Assembly (NCBI GenBank): GCA_947450405.1
Contig: CANFVI010000018.1
Span: 1-17,501 of the forward strand
DNA: 17,501 nucleotides
Source: Flavobacteriales bacterium
Lineage (GTDB): Bacteria > Bacteroidota > Bacteroidia > NS11-12g > UBA955
Reading direction: 5' to 3'
Shown here: in pieces, positions 14,615-17,501 of the stretch
Numbering within the stretch: position 1 is the stretch's first letter
Layout of the letters: every line of letters begins with the position of its first letter
Made by a program: the position numbers and the translations under genes
The notes under the pieces: model-generated
Databases searched by the model: none
The model's input: only the letters and a program-made list of their open reading frames with translations
What the model was told of the DNA's origin: nothing

Positions 14615-16996
14615 TTAAAATGGGTAACCAATACCAATTGCAATGGTGGTTTGATTCAAAAGAAAATCAGAGAAATTGTTGCTAAAATTCTGAGCCATTA
14701 CCCACCTTTCTAAAGCTGGTTTACTTGGGTCACGCAACGGAATTCCCCAATCAACCCTAAATAAGAACATACTCAAATCGAAACGCATACCAATTCCTGT
14801 GTTCAAAGCAATTTCACTTACAAAACTTTCTTTCCGCAAGATTCCATAATCAGGATTGGCAACTGATAGTTTATTCAGGTTCCAAATATTTCCTGCATCG
14901 AAGAAAATAGCGCCTTCAATGAATTTTTTGATTAAAGTAAATCGATATTCAAAATTTGCCTCCAAAATCAACTCTCCTGATTTATCAATCAATGATTGTG
15001 ACCCTTGCGGGGTATTTCCTGGCCCCAAACGGCGCGGTTGCCATGCCCTCAAACTGTTGCTACCTCCAATGAAATAACGTTTGTCGTAAGGCACTATTGT
15101 GCTATTTCCATAAGGCAAGGCCCAACCGGCATTCACGCGGAAAGCCATGCTGTTCAGAACGTCAATGTTGTGTTTGATCCTGAATTCAACTTCCATTTTG
15201 GCGTATTGAAAATAGTTGACCCCAAAGATTTTATAACTGCTATCTGCTTTAAAACTCTTCTCAGTAAGTTGTCGTAACCAACGATGTAAATTTCCACTGG
15301 TTTCAAATCCCAAACGTGTAAAAAATGAAGTTTGACCGGGTTTACTCTGATTGTTTGTATATACCAAACCCAATTTTGCTGCGGTTATAATTTGGTCTGT
15401 AAAAACCCGCCTTACAAAATCTTGATCTAATTTCGGTAATTGAGGTAAGAAACTGTTGCTGATCATATTTCTATTGAAACTAATTTCAATAGGTGTATAG
15501 TACCAGCTTATTTTTGATTTGATAAACTGCAAAGAAACCGATGCAGGCAATGAACTTCGGGTAAAATTTGGATTGCTTTCATGCTGATAACTCAATGAAA
15601 ATACAGTATTCTTTTTTTCATATTTTCTTGTTGCATCCAATTTGTCAAAAAACTTAAAATTGGGTAAGGTTAAACTAGCTACCAATCCTTGTTGTAAACC
15701 CGTATAAAAGTTTCCAAAGTCCCCGCGTTTGTATATCGCTTCGAAAGATGTAATACTGCTGAGTTTGAATAATTCTCCATTTCCATTTAGGTTTTTATTC
15801 ACAAACGACAATATGCCAGCCAAACCAAAACTTCGTTGGCTGCTCGTTTGGAAGTTCAATCCAGAACTTCCCTGAGGCGAATAAAGCATTTGTGGCTCAA
15901 TTACATAATTCATTCTTGGACTCGTTTTAAGATTGATTGTGAGCCTTATTTGAGATGTTTTTTCGTCAATGTCTTGTTTGAAATCAACCACCGAAAACAA
16001 TCCCAAATCTATCAACGCCCTATACGTTTTTGTGAGTTGTGTTTGGCTGAAAATTTGACCTGAATCAATGAGTATGAGTTTGTTTAGGATTTTGTAATCT
16101 AAGGGATAATGGTTTAAATTTATTTTTATTCCTTTGCTATAAATAGTTGTTGGATAATTGTTTGAAAGGTATTCTGGACTTGTATTTACATTCACCAAAA
16201 TATTTCCAAATGAATATTTTTTGTGCTTTTGACCACTTGGTAAATTATCTAACATAACAAAAACTGCCGCCTCTTTTTTGTCGTTTAGGGTGTCAATTTC
16301 GTAACGGATAAATTCTTTGCTTATTGTATAATAGCCAACATCTCTAAATTTATTTGAAATTTCATCTTCGGCTTCATTCAAATTGTTTAAACTACAAGGC
16401 CACCACAACCTGAATTTGTCAGATATACTTACAAACGAATCTAAGTAATGATCATTGGTGCTATCGGCAGATTTCTTAAACAAAGAGTTAATTCTGTATG
16501 CCACACCTGGCTTCGCATGGTAAGTTACTTTTGCTTTTCTATTGCTTAATTTTACTGTGTAATTTACCTGAGCATCAAAATAGCCCAAATTAAATAGATA
16601 GTTTTTGATATTTTCGGCCGAAACACTTGCCAATTGGTCATCGAATAACACAGGTGCTTCGCCTAAGTCGTTCCTTAGTTTTCTTCTCCAAGCCACCGAA
16701 TCGCTTAATTCTGGATGTTTTTCATCTGTCCCAATGGCATAGAGCCATAAGAATATTGGGAACTTATTGAACAATACACGCTTGTTGTTTCGATGTAAAA
16801 TTTGTGCGGTTAAATCACCTAAATTCTTGGGTTTTCCCTTGAAATTTTCAATTGAAACAATGTTCTTTTTAAGTAGATGTCGGTTTTGAGGGATGGTTTT
16901 TTTAACTCCACATGCAAAAAATACCACTGAAAGAAACAACCATGCGAACAGATTGCTTTTAAAAGGTAGATATTTGTGGGAATTTAAATATGACAT
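14615..16996 (-). CDS. TamA/BamA-family outer-membrane lipoprotein (TamL type)
   Basis: This 793-residue Omp85-superfamily protein resembles TamL, the lipidated TamA relative of Bacteroidota thought to help insert barrel proteins. The N-terminus has a hydrophobic run and a lipobox ending at Cys29 (FFAC), so the mature protein would be a lipoprotein as well as a barrel. POTRA-like regions span about 40-350. The 16-strand barrel occupies about 380-793, with SLRAW (648-652) at the place of the superfamily's VRGF/Y loop-6 motif, FFDAGNIW (698-705), and a terminal Phe after IGIGYP, a barrel-assembly C-terminus. It heads an operon with the M48 lipoprotein and the NlpC/P60 hydrolase. The ATG overlaps the divergent methyltransferase start. 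No other ATG precedes the lipobox, so this start is the likely one. No tamB is adjacent. Confidence 0.9.
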   Translation of the reverse strand: MSYLNSHKYLPFKSNLFAWLFLSVVFFACGVKKTIPQNRHLLKKNIVSIENFKGKPKNLGDLTAQILHRNNKRVLFNKFPIFLWLYAIGTDEKHPELSDSVAWRRKLRNDLGEAPVLFDDQLASVSAENIKNYLFNLGYFDAQVNYTVKLSNRKAKVTYHAKPGVAYRINSLFKKSADSTNDHYLDSFVSISDKFRLWWPCSLNNLNEAEDEISNKFRDVGYYTISKEFIRYEIDTLNDKKEAAVFVMLDNLPSGQKHKKYSFGNILVNVNTSPEYLSNNYPTTIYSKGIKINLNHYPLDYKILNKLILIDSGQIFSQTQLTKTYRALIDLGLFSVVDFKQDIDEKTSQIRLTINLKTSPRMNYVIEPQMLYSPQGSSGLNFQTSSQRSFGLAGILSFVNKNLNGNGELFKLSSITSFEAIYKRGDFGNFYTGLQQGLVASLTLPNFKFFDKLDATRKYEKKNTVFSLSYQHESNPNFTRSSLPASVSLQFIKSKISWYYTPIEISFNRNMISNSFLPQLPKLDQDFVRRVFTDQIITAAKLGLVYTNNQSKPGQTSFFTRLGFETSGNLHRWLRQLTEKSFKADSSYKIFGVNYFQYAKMEVEFRIKHNIDVLNSMAFRVNAGWALPYGNSTIVPYDKRYFIGGSNSLRAWQPRRLGPGNTPQGSQSLIDKSGELILEANFEYRFTLIKKFIEGAIFFDAGNIWNLNKLSVANPDYGILRKESFVSEIALNTGIGMRFDLSMFLFRVDWGIPLRDPSKPALERWVMAQNFSNNFSDFLLNQTTIAIGIGYPF

Positions 16997-17501
16997 CTCA
17001 AGCTGAACTCAAACAATATGCTTCATTGCGCATGCCTAAGTTTAGGCAAAAATATGGCCAATTCATTGTAGAAGGGCGAAAAGCGGTCTATGAAGTATTC
17101 CACAGTCACTTTAAAGTAGACAAAATATTGTGCACTAAGTGGTATTTTGATAAGAATAACCCTGAACTTCCTTGTGATGTAATTTCTGATGAAGATAGCA
17201 ATCGTCTTTCACAATTTGATACCCCACCAGGTATTATGGCAATTGTTCATATCCCTCAAACCCCAGAGTGGGATAGCAATCAGATACTTACATTGGCGTT
17301 AGACGGCATATCTGATCCTGGAAATATGGGCACATTGATTCGCATTGCAGACTGGTATGGAATCAAACAAATTTTGCTTTCAAACGATTGTGTTGATGTG
17401 TACAATAATAAGTGCATAGCAGCAAGTATGGGTTCTTTCATTCGAATTGATTGTATTTATGGTGAATTGCATGAAATGATCGCTGATAAATTCGTTTTGG
17501 G
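16990..17501 (+). CDS. SpoU/TrmH-family RNA 2'-O-methyltransferase (partial, 3' end missing)
   Basis: The frame opens at the ATG 16990-16992 and stays open to the window end, giving 170 residues. The N-terminal substrate-binding part reads LRMPKFRQKYGQFIVEGRK (about 14-32), the RNA 2'-O-ribose methyltransferase substrate-binding domain. It is followed by the start of the SPOUT catalytic domain with motif 1 LDGISDPGNMGTLIRIADW (about 100-118). The later CVDVYNNKCIAASMGSFIR (about 132-150) matches the VxPYNxKxxRASMGxxFR part of the fold. Such enzymes methylate a ribose in rRNA or tRNA using SAM through a trefoil-knot dimer; the target cannot be told here. The gene diverges from tamL with the two start codons overlapping by 7 nt. 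Confidence 0.9.
   Translation, partial: MTSQAELKQYASLRMPKFRQKYGQFIVEGRKAVYEVFHSHFKVDKILCTKWYFDKNNPELPCDVISDEDSNRLSQFDTPPGIMAIVHIPQTPEWDSNQILTLALDGISDPGNMGTLIRIADWYGIKQILLSNDCVDVYNNKCIAASMGSFIRIDCIYGELHEMIADKFVL

Noticed and set aside
1..17501. CRISPR arrays, tRNA/rRNA genes, insertion sequences or prophage parts
   Set aside because: No regularly spaced long direct repeats, no cloverleaf-like sequence in the gaps, no transposase or integrase frames and no terminal inverted repeats were seen.

Overview
The window reads as chromosomal, low-GC Bacteroidota DNA. The evidence is a type IX secretion C-terminal sorting domain, an ECF sigma factor of the Bacteroidota 'NAD-x-AK' type, a TamA-like outer-membrane lipoprotein (TamL type), near-absence of Shine-Dalgarno sequences, and candidate promoters resembling the Bacteroidota form (TTTG, about 19-20 nt, TAnnTTTG). 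The order or genus cannot be fixed from this sequence alone. Nothing suggests a mobile element, phage, CRISPR array, tRNA or rRNA.

Layout from left to right. (1) 1-286 holds no convincing rightward gene. It carries a striking array of TGGG-type boxes at exact 10-bp spacing, which reads leftward like the MraZ operator of a division/cell-wall (dcw) cluster lying just off the left edge. (2) 287-1889, plus strand: an exported barrel-like protein of unknown function followed at 7 nt by lipoyl synthase lipA (GTG start). (3) 2048-4657, plus strand: a large type IX-secreted protein with BNR/sortilin-like propeller repeats. (4) 4739-7185, minus strand: an operon of ECF sigma factor, single-pass membrane protein (probable anti-sigma factor) and diaminopimelate epimerase dapF, with 2-3 nt gaps. 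(5) 7303-8808, plus strand: an HtrA/DegP-type serine protease divergent from the sigma operon. (6) 8858-10492, minus strand: replicative helicase dnaB. (7) 10755-13292, plus strand: the Clp ATPase clpC. (8) 13282-16996, minus strand: an envelope operon of tamL, an M48 metallopeptidase lipoprotein and an NlpC/P60 hydrolase. (9) 16990-17501, plus strand: a SpoU/TrmH-type RNA methyltransferase running off the right edge.

The common theme is housekeeping and cell-envelope upkeep: lipoate synthesis, meso-diaminopimelate for peptidoglycan, outer-membrane assembly and periplasmic proteolysis. The most suggestive arrangement is an ECF sigma factor with a membrane-anchored partner beside a divergent HtrA protease. 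This recalls the RpoE/RseA/DegP envelope-stress circuit but has dapF built into the operon. Gene ends are tightly packed. Two convergent pairs share hairpin terminators of almost identical sequence, the clpC/NlpC pair overlaps tail to tail with no terminator, and tamL and the methyltransferase overlap head to head at their start codons. I found no clearly new kind of system; the best leads are the phased operator arrays and the sigma-dapF-HtrA module.
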